DNA of 64,000 nt. It comes from Sulfuricurvum sp. 17-40-25. Its GTDB lineage: Bacteria; Campylobacterota; Campylobacteria; Campylobacterales; Sulfurimonadaceae. Each line of letters begins with the position of its first letter. Position 1 is the stretch's first letter. Of this stretch, positions 1 through 8,993 are shown piece after piece. The DNA lies in NCBI GenBank assembly GCA_002282015.1, contig NCIJ01000002.1, forward strand, positions 62,001 to 126,000, given 5' to 3'. A program made the position numbers and the translations under genes. Under the pieces are notes generated by a model, which was not told where the DNA came from, made no database searches, and saw nothing but the letters and a program-made list of their open reading frames with translations.

Positions 1-620
1 CTTTTTTTACTAAAAGCTGCTGGTCTGGCCAAATGTTTTACAATATTAGAGCCTTTGATGTCTACGGAATAACTTGAGAAATTATTGATTTTTTTGTTAG
101 ACTCAGAGGCTACGGACTGTGTCATTTTATTTAAAACGGAACCGACAAGAGAATCACCGTAAAATATGGCCAAAGAATCTGCCATGTAGGGAATTAATGC
201 TTTTACTTGTGCTTCATAATCAATGGAACCAAAAATAATATTGTTCCCTGCAGGACCGACATCACGTTTATGTACGGTTGGAATAAATACCGCAATGGTA
301 GTGGGAACATTAATAAGATTTTGAGCCCCGTCCAGAGTTAATGGGGCTAATATAGCCATATTCCCTTGATTTATAATCTTTTCAATGGTTATTGATATTG
401 TTTCATATGATTCATTTGGCATATCATATTTTAAGAGTTCAAAAGAGTCTCCAGATGCCAATAGGGTTGCTAATGCTACGTCATAACTTGATTGGCTGTA
501 TTTACCGATCACATTGGGAGAAGAGAGGAATGCTATTTTCATTTTAGGTGAGAAGCTGCTTTGCTCAACGCCAAAGAGGCTAAGGATAAAAAACGTAGTG
601 AGTAGAATAAAAAATTTCAT
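1..620 (-). CDS. Periplasmic type-1 binding-protein-like protein (3' end beyond window)
   Basis: Open reading frame running off the left edge; 206 codons are visible from an ATG at 620. It begins with a signal-peptide-like stretch (MKFFILLTTFFILSLFG) and continues with alternating strands and helices (MKIAFLSSPNVIGKYS, then AILAPLTLDGAQNL and SLAIFYGDSLVGSVL) that resemble the periplasmic-binding fold type I, as in LppC/LpoA-like proteins and amino-acid ABC binding proteins. The start overlaps the stop of the uracil-DNA glycosylase gene in an ATGA (617-620), so the two are probably co-translated. The fold is inferred from pattern only; the ligand and exact family are unknown. Confidence 0.7.
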   Translation of the reverse strand, partial: MKFFILLTTFFILSLFGVEQSSFSPKMKIAFLSSPNVIGKYSQSSYDVALATLLASGDSFELLKYDMPNESYETISITIEKIINQGNMAILAPLTLDGAQNLINVPTTIAVFIPTVHKRDVGPAGNNIIFGSIDYEAQVKALIPYMADSLAIFYGDSLVGSVLNKMTQSVASESNKKINNFSSYSVDIKGSNIVKHLARPAAFSKK

Positions 621-1279
621 TTGAGGGCACCTTTAATGGTTTGTAAGTCACGCATGGCTTCTTTTTTATAGGATGGATTTCGAAGTAAGAAAGTTGGATG
701 GTACAGAGGAATTAACAATGCATTTCCATAGGGGATCAACTGTCCGCGTAGAAGGTCAAAATCTTCAGCACCATTGCTTAATATACTATACGCATCATGT
801 CCAAGTGCTACGATGATGCGAGGAGCAATCATCTCTATTTGTCGTGAAAGATAGGGATAGCAGCTATTGCACTCACTGGTCGATGGGGTCTGAAAACCGA
901 ATGGTTTGCACTTGACGGCATGGGTTATATAGACCTCATCTGTAGAGAGATCAAGGACTTTTTCGATCATATCTCGCAACATGGTACCTGAACGTCCTGT
1001 GTAATACGCATTTGATTCATCTTCAGCAGCCGAAACAAATGCATCTACAAATATGAGGGTAGCATCGGTACTGCCATAGCCGGTCATACTCTGACGTCTT
1101 GATTTGGAAAGGTCACATAAATGGCACTGAGTGATGGTTTGATTAAGTTGGGAAAGAGAAGAGGGTAGTATGGTAGCTACGCTTGGAACATTGGGGTTAA
1201 TAGGGTCAACGTATTTATACCCCAAAGATTTTAATCGATATAAATTTTCTAACAAGGCTAAATTTTGATATGAATCCAC
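617..1279 (-). CDS. Uracil-DNA glycosylase, family 4 (divergent)
   Basis: A 220-residue protein with the family-4 iron-sulfur cysteine layout: C52-x2-C55, C124 in the VKCKPF motif, and C137/C140. The conserved TGRSG (94-98) and the C-terminal HPTFLLR are present. Family-4 enzymes remove uracil, arising from cytosine deamination, from DNA. The usual motif A (GEAPG...ED) is replaced by VDAFVSAAED (78-87), so uracil activity is not certain. It starts at GTG 1279 with only a weak Shine-Dalgarno; no in-frame ATG fits better. It shares an ATGA overlap with the downstream periplasmic protein gene. Confidence 0.82.
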   Translation of the reverse strand: MDSYQNLALLENLYRLKSLGYKYVDPINPNVPSVATILPSSLSQLNQTITQCHLCDLSKSRRQSMTGYGSTDATLIFVDAFVSAAEDESNAYYTGRSGTMLRDMIEKVLDLSTDEVYITHAVKCKPFGFQTPSTSECNSCYPYLSRQIEMIAPRIIVALGHDAYSILSNGAEDFDLLRGQLIPYGNALLIPLYHPTFLLRNPSYKKEAMRDLQTIKGALK

Positions 1280-1324
1280 GATAATACTTTAATGTTTAGA
1301 TGTAAACAGTATAGTCAAAGTGAA

Positions 1325-1411
1325 CTAAAAAATCTTATTGGCTAAGGTTTGAAAGCGCTGTTCGACACTTTCCACAATATGACAATATGCAGTATAAGCG
1401 AGTAATAGCAT
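1325..1411 (-). CDS. Candidate small protein, 28 residues
   Basis: A short ORF in the 178-base gap between the EAL-HDOD gene and the uracil-DNA glycosylase gene, same strand as both. It starts at ATG 1411, preceded by GTGGAGACTTACA, a good GGAG ribosome site seven bases away, and stops with TAG at 1325-1327. The product begins MLLLAYTAYCHIVESV and could form one amphipathic helix. There is no recognised family; the ribosome site is the only support, so it may be chance. Confidence 0.35.
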   Translation of the reverse strand: MLLLAYTAYCHIVESVEQRFQTLANKIF

Positions 1412-1457
1412 TGTAAGTCTCCACTAATAGGATATTAATACTGAAATTAAGCAAATA

Positions 1458-2645
1458 TCATACCAATTGATCTTGATGGACTCCGTATTGTTTTAGCAAT
1501 AGTGCGGCAGTGACACTATCCCCGTCTTCTAGTTTCAAAACTGCCGCATATATTCTCCCAAGTAGGCCGCTATTACTGATAAGTGCATCTTTGATATCGT
1601 TAGAAGGATTGAGTCCTTGCAGGGTGTTTTCCAAGGGTATGTGCATGAGTTTTTCTAACAAGGACAATAAAGCCACCAGTCGTGCTTCTTCAACTAATTT
1701 TGGTGTTGGATTTGAAGAGGTTAAATGCAGTAACTTTAGCATGGTTGCAACACGTTCATGTGCGTATACAGAGTAGGTGTTAGCAGCGTCTGTAGACATA
1801 ATCCCAGATTTGGAATAAATGATAAGCAGCAACCACTGTGTGAGGTTGTTTTTACCCATACGTTCTATCATCTCTTTGATGGATGTAGCTGAATACAGAT
1901 ATTCGGGGTGCGTTGAGGTCAAAAACTGTATAAGTTGTAGAGAAAGAGAGCTTTCGCGTTGAAATAAGTCATAAATCTCATCTATAGAAGCATCGGTTTG
2001 CAAGAGTGAGAACAAGGAAAGGAGATCCATGTATTTTGGGTCAACGCGGCTATGGGTGATGAGATTGGATTTGGCAAAATAAAACCCTTGGAAGTAATTA
2101 AATCCTAATTGACTGTAAGCTTCTAACATCTCTAAAAATTCAATTTTATAGGCGATAAGGGTCATTTTTCCATAAGGATTAGGTAAATACAAAAACTGTT
2201 CATTATCGGTTTGAGTAACATCAAATTTAGCAAACTCCATATAAGGGAAGATCGGACCAAAATCTTGAAGATACTGGGGATGAAAGGATGCATTGTCTAA
2301 TGCAAACCGGTAGCCAAGTGAGTGATAATACCGAATGGCTTCATGTACTTGTGCTGTATGCCGTATGGAGGATGAGAGTTCAAAAATGATTTTTTCTTTG
2401 GGAAGTGCTCGAATGATATCGGTTAGGAGTAAGGGTCCATCCGTATTGACAAATGCTAAGGTGTCTCCAAAACTGGATGCTGTACCGATTTGATTGAGTA
2501 AATTTACTAATACGGAACTCGTGGCATGACGAGGGTCATCAAAATTACAGTTACCCTCATGATCACGATAAAAAAATTCGTATCCTAAAATAGTTTCTTG
2601 ATGACTCATGATTGGTTGACGAGCAAGATGGAGACGATTTGGCAT
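1458..2645 (-). CDS. Degenerate EAL-HDOD signalling protein (copy 1)
   Basis: A 395-residue protein of the YuxH-like EAL-HDOD type: N-terminal ARQPIM motif (8-13), an EAL-like domain to about residue 195 and an HDOD domain to the end. The catalytic EAL positions are eroded: FELS (88-91) where active enzymes have an ExL motif, ALDNA (115-119) for ALDDF, and KFD (140-142) for KID. It therefore probably does not cleave c-di-GMP and may act by binding it or by protein contacts. It is one of three paralogues here (others at 24437 and 37896). Start ATG 2645; no strong ribosome site is seen. Confidence 0.85.
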   Translation of the reverse strand: MPNRLHLARQPIMSHQETILGYEFFYRDHEGNCNFDDPRHATSSVLVNLLNQIGTASSFGDTLAFVNTDGPLLLTDIIRALPKEKIIFELSSSIRHTAQVHEAIRYYHSLGYRFALDNASFHPQYLQDFGPIFPYMEFAKFDVTQTDNEQFLYLPNPYGKMTLIAYKIEFLEMLEAYSQLGFNYFQGFYFAKSNLITHSRVDPKYMDLLSLFSLLQTDASIDEIYDLFQRESSLSLQLIQFLTSTHPEYLYSATSIKEMIERMGKNNLTQWLLLIIYSKSGIMSTDAANTYSVYAHERVATMLKLLHLTSSNPTPKLVEEARLVALLSLLEKLMHIPLENTLQGLNPSNDIKDALISNSGLLGRIYAAVLKLEDGDSVTAALLLKQYGVHQDQLV

Positions 2646-2732
2646 TAGTGTAACTTTTTTGTAATATTAGTTTTAGGTATGAAGTGTAGCGTATTTTTGT
2701 TATTATTACAAAAAGTATAATAAGGTTTTTAA

Positions 2733-5333
2733 ATGTCTATTCCTCAAACAATCTATTTTAATGATTATACCCCTAGTGATTATGGTATTGATAGCTGCCA
2801 ACTCGAATTTATTATCGAAAACAGTTCTACACGTGTGGATAACGTGATGGAAGTAATACGTCAAAATCCACATGCCACTCACATACAGCTAAATGGTGAG
2901 ATGCAAGATCTTGAACTGTTGTGGGTGAACGATGTTTTGTGTGATGAGAGTATGTACACACTCACAGACGATTCTCTCACAATTGCATTGGATATGGAGG
3001 TAGCGCGCATACGAGTCATCACCCGTATCTATCCCGATGAGAATACAGCACTAGAGGGACTGTACCGTTCGGGAGGAATCTGGTGTACACAAAACGAGCC
3101 CGAGGGATTTCGTCGTATTACCTATTTCCTAGATCGTCCGGATGTGATGACGCGCTTTACAACCAAGATTATAGCTTCTGCCAAAGAGTGTCCAGTGATA
3201 CTGGGCAATGGTAACCTAGCAGGTACGGCAACACTGGAAAACGGTAAACACGTCGCTATATGGGAAGATCCGATTCCTAAACCTGCGTATCTCTTTGCAT
3301 TAGTAGCGGGAGATCTGGGAAGCATCCACGATGTCTTTGTCACCATGAGCGGTAAAAAAGTGGCATTGGCGATCTATTGTGACAAGGGTAATGAAAACAA
3401 ATGTCACCACGCGATGAGGTCATTAAAAAAATCGATGACGTGGGATGAAGAGGTATATGGTCGTGAGTATGACCTGGATATTTATAACATCGTTGCCGTG
3501 GACAGTTTTAACATGGGGGCTATGGAGAATAAGGGATTAAACATCTTTAATTCCCACTATGTACTTGCTGATGAGCAGACGGCTACGGATATGGATTTTA
3601 TGGGAATAGAGAGTGTTATCGCTCATGAGTATTTTCATAACTGGACCGGAAACCGTATTACGTGCCGTAATTGGTTTGAACTCACACTCAAAGAGGGGCT
3701 AACGGTATTTAGGGATCAATGTTTCAGTGCTGATATGAATTCTCAGCTCATACAGCGTCTGGATGATGTCCGATCGCTTCGTGAACGTCAGTATGTTGAA
3801 GATGCAGGTCCTACGGCACATCCTATTAAACCGGACCACTATATCGAGATCAATAACTTCTATACGGCAACCGTCTATGAAAAAGGTGCTGAAGTGATAC
3901 GGATGCTTCATACACTGTTGGGTGAAGAAGGATTTCGTCGTGCAACGGATCTCTATTTTGAAAACTTTGATGGACAAGCCGTAGGGACCGAAGAGTTTTT
4001 ATGGGCGATGCAGCAAGAAAGTCCTATTGATTTAACACAATTTGAACGATGGTATAGCCAAGAGCGTACACCGACACTTCGCATTAAAAGCCATTACGAT
4101 AGCACCGCACAGACCTTGACGCTTACTATCGCACAGGTCATTCCAAAAAATACACATAATTTAGAGCAACTTCCCTATGCTATGCCGTTTGGACTTGGGC
4201 TAATAAAGGCCAATGGAGAAGAATTTGAACTCAAAAGTAGCAATGCAAGAATAATACGAAAGGGTGTAGTGTGGATAGAGGATCAACTCAACGAACTGGT
4301 ATTTGAAAATATCACTGAAGTATCAAAGCTTTCTCTTAATCGACATTTTAGTGCTCCGGTACGTATTGAGTGTGATGAGATAGACCATTCGTTTTTGATG
4401 GCACACGACTCGGATGGATTCGTACGTTATGAGGCAGCACAACAGTTTGCTATTAAAGCACTGCAATCGATGATCCAAGGCAATGAACCTGATGACGCCT
4501 ACGTCACTGCCTATGGAAAAATTCTCGAAGATACCACTATAGATCGGATGTACAAAGCACAACTATTGGAGTTGCCGACTATCTCCATGATGATGCAGTT
4601 TCAAGAAATTATAGATGTAGACTCTAGCCATAAGGTACTTGAAACATTAAAACGTACTATTGCACATCGTTTTTCCAGCAGTATTGTGCAAGAAGTTCAA
4701 TCATTGTATGAACCAACCAACAGCTCAATTGATGCGGTTAGTATGGGTAAGAGGGCATTGAAAAACAGATTGATGTCATTGTGGATGAGTTTGGGTGATG
4801 AGGTGTGTGCATCATTGTGCAAACGCTACTATGATGAGTCAACCAGTATGACGGATCGTTTAGCTATGCTTGATTTACTTGAAAACTATGCACCTCATTT
4901 GGCTAAACCAGCGTTTGAAAACTTCTATGCGCGCCACAGTGACAATACCCTGGTAATGAACAAGTACTTTGCACTGTTAGCGTCTTCTCGCCGTGAGGGA
5001 ACGCTACAACGAGTAATCGCATTACAAGAAGACAAAGCCTTTGATGAAAAAGTACCTAATCTCGTACGTGCACTTATCGGGTCATTTGCTCGTAATCTGG
5101 TAGCCTTTCATGATCTTAGTGGCAGCGGGTATGATTTTGTGGCCGATAAAATCATCGAGGTAGATGGATTTAATCCTCAAATTGCTTCTGGGCTTGCCGG
5201 TGCCTTCAAAAGTTATGAGAAACTTTCTCCATTGCAAAAAGGGAATATGGGGAGTGCTTTAGAACGGATTAAAAATCATCCAGGCCTTTCCAATAATGTC
5301 AATGAGATTGTGAGTAAAGTCTTAAATTATTGA
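2733..5333 (+). CDS. pepN: Aminopeptidase N (M1 family)
   Basis: An 866-residue M1 metallo-aminopeptidase of the PepN/alanyl subfamily, which removes N-terminal residues from peptides in the cytoplasm. The exopeptidase motif GAMEN lies at 262-266. The zinc site is HEYFH (298-302) with the third ligand E321 in the downstream KEG. Each of these lies one residue later than I recall for the E. coli enzyme. Length is normal for the family and all domains appear intact. It stands alone, divergent from the EAL-HDOD gene; the SQR gene follows 62 bases later behind its own putative promoter. Confidence 0.96.
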   Translation: MSIPQTIYFNDYTPSDYGIDSCQLEFIIENSSTRVDNVMEVIRQNPHATHIQLNGEMQDLELLWVNDVLCDESMYTLTDDSLTIALDMEVARIRVITRIYPDENTALEGLYRSGGIWCTQNEPEGFRRITYFLDRPDVMTRFTTKIIASAKECPVILGNGNLAGTATLENGKHVAIWEDPIPKPAYLFALVAGDLGSIHDVFVTMSGKKVALAIYCDKGNENKCHHAMRSLKKSMTWDEEVYGREYDLDIYNIVAVDSFNMGAMENKGLNIFNSHYVLADEQTATDMDFMGIESVIAHEYFHNWTGNRITCRNWFELTLKEGLTVFRDQCFSADMNSQLIQRLDDVRSLRERQYVEDAGPTAHPIKPDHYIEINNFYTATVYEKGAEVIRMLHTLLGEEGFRRATDLYFENFDGQAVGTEEFLWAMQQESPIDLTQFERWYSQERTPTLRIKSHYDSTAQTLTLTIAQVIPKNTHNLEQLPYAMPFGLGLIKANGEEFELKSSNARIIRKGVVWIEDQLNELVFENITEVSKLSLNRHFSAPVRIECDEIDHSFLMAHDSDGFVRYEAAQQFAIKALQSMIQGNEPDDAYVTAYGKILEDTTIDRMYKAQLLELPTISMMMQFQEIIDVDSSHKVLETLKRTIAHRFSSSIVQEVQSLYEPTNSSIDAVSMGKRALKNRLMSLWMSLGDEVCASLCKRYYDESTSMTDRLAMLDLLENYAPHLAKPAFENFYARHSDNTLVMNKYFALLASSRREGTLQRVIALQEDKAFDEKVPNLVRALIGSFARNLVAFHDLSGSGYDFVADKIIEVDGFNPQIASGLAGAFKSYEKLSPLQKGNMGSALERIKNHPGLSNNVNEIVSKVLNY

Positions 5334-5355
5334 TATCTTTTTGATACGCTTGGGC

Positions 5356-5390
5356 TATAATGAATCTTAGATAATTCTTTATCAAAGGAG
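5356..5390 (+). promoter_or_regulatory. Putative promoter -10 and ribosome site of the SQR gene
   Basis: A perfect TATAAT lies at 5356-5361 and a strong AAGGAG at 5385-5390, five bases before the ATG at 5396. No well-spaced -35 is visible, which is common for Campylobacterota sigma-70 promoters. This is inferred from sequence only. Confidence 0.5.
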
Positions 5391-5395
5391 ATGCA

Positions 5396-6865
5396 ATGGC
5401 TAGATTACTAGTTCTAGGCGGTGGAGTAGCGGGGCATACGGCAGCAACGTTTGCAGCTGATTGGTTGGGACGTGATCATGAAGTGGTGGTCGTTACCCCT
5501 AATGCTAAATGGAATTGGATTCCATCCAATATTTGGGTTGGCGTTGGTCAAATGTCCAAAGAAGAGGTTACCTTTGATCTTGATCCTGTGTATAAAAAAG
5601 CAGGCATTACCTATAAACAAGCCAAAGCTGTAAGTCTTAATCCTGAAGGGAGTGGCTCAAGCGATAAACCCTATGTCACTGTCGAATACACAGGGCAGGG
5701 TAAAGCAGGAAATAGCGAAGAAGTCACCTATGATTATCTCATCAACGCAACAGGACCAAAACTAAACTTCGGTGCGACTCCAGGATTGGGTGAGGGTTCA
5801 CAGTTGGGTGAGCATACCGTTTCTGTTTGTACCGCTGATCATGCTCAACATGCGGCGGATGAATTGACAAAAGTCTTGGACAAGATGCGTAAGGGTGAGC
5901 GTCAAAAAATCCTCATCGGTACCGGTCATGGTATGTGTACGTGTCAGGGTGCGGCATTTGAGTATATTTTCAACGTTGAACATGAGATCCGTAAAGCCGG
6001 TCTTCGTGATATGGCCGATATCAAATGGATTTCTAATGAGTCTTTTATGGGTGACTTTGGAATGGGCGGACTGCACATGAAAGTGGGCGGCTATGTTGTC
6101 AGCTCTCGTATTTTCACTGAATCTTTGTTCGCAGAGCGCGGTGTCAACTATATCACGGGTGCCCATGTCAATAAAGTAGAAAAAGGGAAAGTCTCTTATG
6201 AGCTTCTTGATGGGTCTATGGGTGAAGAGACCTTTGACTTCTCAATGCTGATTCCACCATTTGCAGGGGTTGGTTTAAAAGCGTATAATAAAGCAGGTGA
6301 GGATATTACCGATACGGTATTTGCACCAAACGGATTTATGAAAGTGGATGCTAACTATACTCCAAAGCCTTATGAAGAGTGGAAAGCATCGGATTGGCCT
6401 CTGACGTATCAAAATCCGACCTATAAAAATATTTTTGCGGCTGGAATCGCGTTTGCGCCACCTCATCTTATATCTAAACCTGCTAAATCACCTAATGGAA
6501 CGGTTATCAATCCAACTCCGCCACGAACAGGAATGCCAAGCGGGATTATCGGTAAAGCAGTGGCGCATAGTGTATGTGATCTGATTAAAAACGGAGAGGG
6601 TGCGCCTTTACATGAAGCGTCTATGGCTCATATGGGTGCGGCATGCGTTGCATCTGCGGGTAAGGGTTGGCTAGACGGTACAGCTGCTGCGATGACGGTT
6701 TATCCGGTAGTTCAAGATTTTGAGAAATATCCGGGAACAGGTCGTGACACGGATTATACGTTTGGTGAAATAGGTTTGGCCGGTCATTGGATTAAACATA
6801 TTCTGCACTATTTGTTTATATACAAAGCAAAACTAAAACCGTTTTGGAAAATAATTCCAGAATAA
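5396..6865 (+). CDS. Sulfide:quinone oxidoreductase-type FAD flavoprotein
   Basis: A 489-residue protein of the SQR/flavocytochrome-c sulfide dehydrogenase superfamily. The N-terminal GGGVAGHTAA is the FAD dinucleotide-binding motif, followed by WNWIPSNIWVGVG, typical of SQR-like enzymes. Candidate redox cysteines are C145, C181, C183 (in GMCTCQG) and C417. Such enzymes oxidise sulfide and reduce the quinone pool at the periplasmic membrane face. The C-terminus (HILHYLFIYKAKLKPFW) looks like a membrane-attaching amphipathic helix. It probably leads an operon with the 55-residue protein and the kinase that follow. Which SQR type it belongs to, and whether sulfide is really the substrate, cannot be settled by eye. 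Confidence 0.85.
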   Translation: MARLLVLGGGVAGHTAATFAADWLGRDHEVVVVTPNAKWNWIPSNIWVGVGQMSKEEVTFDLDPVYKKAGITYKQAKAVSLNPEGSGSSDKPYVTVEYTGQGKAGNSEEVTYDYLINATGPKLNFGATPGLGEGSQLGEHTVSVCTADHAQHAADELTKVLDKMRKGERQKILIGTGHGMCTCQGAAFEYIFNVEHEIRKAGLRDMADIKWISNESFMGDFGMGGLHMKVGGYVVSSRIFTESLFAERGVNYITGAHVNKVEKGKVSYELLDGSMGEETFDFSMLIPPFAGVGLKAYNKAGEDITDTVFAPNGFMKVDANYTPKPYEEWKASDWPLTYQNPTYKNIFAAGIAFAPPHLISKPAKSPNGTVINPTPPRTGMPSGIIGKAVAHSVCDLIKNGEGAPLHEASMAHMGAACVASAGKGWLDGTAAAMTVYPVVQDFEKYPGTGRDTDYTFGEIGLAGHWIKHILHYLFIYKAKLKPFWKIIPE

Positions 6866-6900
6866 AAATTACTAAAATATAGAACTAATAAGGATATACC

Positions 6901-7068
6901 ATGGCAATAAAACCTGAAGAATTCAATTTCGCTAAACACGATCAATTTAACAATGCAATGATCCCTGGAAAATTTGCCCGAGCACTTCGGACGTGTAAAA
7001 TATGGCAGTTTATTCGCTTTATAGTACTTAATATCAAGATGCTTATCGTAGTCAGTAAGAGCCATTAA
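6901..7068 (+). CDS. Small SQR-linked protein, 55 residues
   Basis: ATG at 6901 preceded by AAGGATATACC (AAGGA at 6890-6894), stop TAA at 7066-7068. The product begins MAIKPEEFNFAKHD, contains an IPGKFARALRTC segment and ends in a hydrophobic stretch with scattered basic residues (FIRFIVLNIKMLIVVSKSH), suggesting a membrane-associated helix. It lies 35 bases after the SQR gene and 8 bases before the kinase gene, all on the same strand. A good ribosome site, tight packing and non-random composition argue that it is real. The function is unknown; a partner or anchor of the flavoprotein is one possibility. Confidence 0.72.
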   Translation: MAIKPEEFNFAKHDQFNNAMIPGKFARALRTCKIWQFIRFIVLNIKMLIVVSKSH

Positions 7069-7076
7069 GACATAAG

Positions 7077-8993
7077 ATGAGTGTCCCTGATATTTCCTTA
7101 TTGCAGCTTGTTAAAGTTGAGTTAGTAGCGGCTAAATCAGAAATATTAACACAGTGGATTCATGAAGATCAGTGTGCGGCAATCTTGGGCCGTCACAAGG
7201 TTGATATGGAACTTTTTTATGATTATTATGCCAGTAATGTTTTTGATTATTTTATCGGCGTTGTTACCGGGGAAGTCGAATTAGGAAAATGCCCGGTTAT
7301 GGGAGAACTTATTGAATATCTTAAAAATAAAGAGATTCGAGCAGAAGAACTTTTTGTCCTTTGTACCCATTTAAAACGCAGTGTTATCAATGCGACGTAC
7401 TCACATAAAATACATTCACAAGCATTGTTTGAAGCTATCAGCTATTTGTTTGATCAAAATTTTGCAGGGGTGTTAGAGCTTTATACCGATACTATTTACC
7501 AAAAAGAGCAAGAAGCCATCGAGGCAGGAAAAGCCAAAGAATATTTTCTCTCGAATATGTCCCATGAAATACGCACACCGCTTAATGCAATATTGGGATT
7601 TGTTTCGTTATTAAAAGAAGAAAACCTAGGGGCAATTCATCAAAGGTATTTGGATATCATTGCCCAAAGCGGTGAAAATCTTCTACACATAATCAACGAT
7701 ATACTCGATTTTAGTAAACTACGTAGCGGCGAGTTTGCGATTGATCCGCAAGTCTTTAATATTCATGACAAAATATCCAACACAGTCGAACTCTTTGTCC
7801 CCAGTGCAAATGTAAAATCAATCTCCATTGATTACACGATCAATGAAACCATTCCACACTGTATTTTTGCCGACTCTTTTCGTATCCAACAGATACTGGG
7901 TAATCTTTTGAGTAATGCCATTAAATTTAGTCAAGCTAAACGGACTATTGAGGTAAATGTAGATGTTTTTGATTCTATTCTAATCATTAAAGTCCGGGAT
8001 TTTGGTTCTGGAATTGCACTTGAAGATCAAGAGCGTATTTTTAACCCTTTTTATCAAGCGCAAGAGGGGACGAAGCATGGGGTTGGCGGAAGTGGACTTG
8101 GCCTCTCAATCTGTAAACAATTAGCAACTCAGATGGGGGGTAAGATCGCCCTGCAATCAACAGTGGGGTGGGGAAGTATATTTACGGTTTCATTACCTGT
8201 TGAACTCTCACAAGATGAGTTATGTGAATCCAAAGTTAGTAAAAAATGCTCAAATTATTTTGAGGGAAAAATACTCGTAGCAGAAGACAATGAACCCAAC
8301 AAAGAACTCATTCGTATGATATTGGAACGTTATGGACTTTCGGTCACGATTGTGTCTAATGGACAAGAAGCCTATGCTGCCGCGATACAAACCAGTTATG
8401 ATCTTATTTTTATGGATGAGCAAATGCCTATTATGAACGGGGATGTTGCTACCAATAAAATTCGAGCATTTCAAAAAGAACATAATATACCGTCAACGCC
8501 GATTGTGGCATTGACAGCAAATGTATTAAAAGGTTCACGGCAATGGGCATTTGATCATGGATACGATGAATTTCTCGGAAAACCCATTATGTTAAAAGAG
8601 ATAGAAGAGGTTTTGGAACGTTATCTTATGAAGAGAGACGCAAATGAGACTTATGAAGAAAAAGAACCTATTGATAGTGCAGAAATCAAACGGCTTAAAC
8701 AGGCGTTGATGCTGCAGAGCGATCAAATACGTCAGTTATTAGATCTTTTTCATGTAAAAATGCAGCAATCACTTCCCACATTGATGGAAGCGGTACACTC
8801 TGATGATTATGAACGTGTAGCCACCATCGCCCATTCGATTAAAGGATCGAGTGCAAATTTTCGTTATGAGAAGTTCTCTCAACTAGCAGCTGATCTAGAG
8901 ACAGCAGCGAGAGAAAAAGATATGGAGTTTGATTTTAAAGAAGCCTATATTGAATTTGAGAAGGTATATCGGGAACTTTATTCTTCGAGATAA
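7077..8993 (+). CDS. Hybrid sensor histidine kinase (HisKA-HATPase-REC-HPt)
   Basis: A 638-residue soluble hybrid kinase. Domains in order: an all-helical N-terminal sensor region (about 1-145, no transmembrane segment), HisKA with phospho-acceptor H163 in SHEIRTPLN, a HATPase with DFGSGI and GLGLSI boxes, a receiver with ILVAEDNEPN and phospho-acceptor D447, and a C-terminal HPt domain with H586 in IAHSIKGSS. It can thus run a His-Asp-His relay internally and hand the phosphate to a separate regulator. The gene starts 8 bases after the small SQR-linked gene. Its 3' end overlaps the convergent response-regulator gene by 16 bases, making that regulator the obvious output. The sensed signal is unknown. 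Confidence 0.93.
   Translation: MSVPDISLLQLVKVELVAAKSEILTQWIHEDQCAAILGRHKVDMELFYDYYASNVFDYFIGVVTGEVELGKCPVMGELIEYLKNKEIRAEELFVLCTHLKRSVINATYSHKIHSQALFEAISYLFDQNFAGVLELYTDTIYQKEQEAIEAGKAKEYFLSNMSHEIRTPLNAILGFVSLLKEENLGAIHQRYLDIIAQSGENLLHIINDILDFSKLRSGEFAIDPQVFNIHDKISNTVELFVPSANVKSISIDYTINETIPHCIFADSFRIQQILGNLLSNAIKFSQAKRTIEVNVDVFDSILIIKVRDFGSGIALEDQERIFNPFYQAQEGTKHGVGGSGLGLSICKQLATQMGGKIALQSTVGWGSIFTVSLPVELSQDELCESKVSKKCSNYFEGKILVAEDNEPNKELIRMILERYGLSVTIVSNGQEAYAAAIQTSYDLIFMDEQMPIMNGDVATNKIRAFQKEHNIPSTPIVALTANVLKGSRQWAFDHGYDEFLGKPIMLKEIEEVLERYLMKRDANETYEEKEPIDSAEIKRLKQALMLQSDQIRQLLDLFHVKMQQSLPTLMEAVHSDDYERVATIAHSIKGSSANFRYEKFSQLAADLETAAREKDMEFDFKEAYIEFEKVYRELYSSR

Noticed and set aside
6808-7065. 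85-codon ORF on the minus strand
   Set aside because: Antisense to the end of the SQR gene and the whole small SQR-linked gene; no supporting signals.
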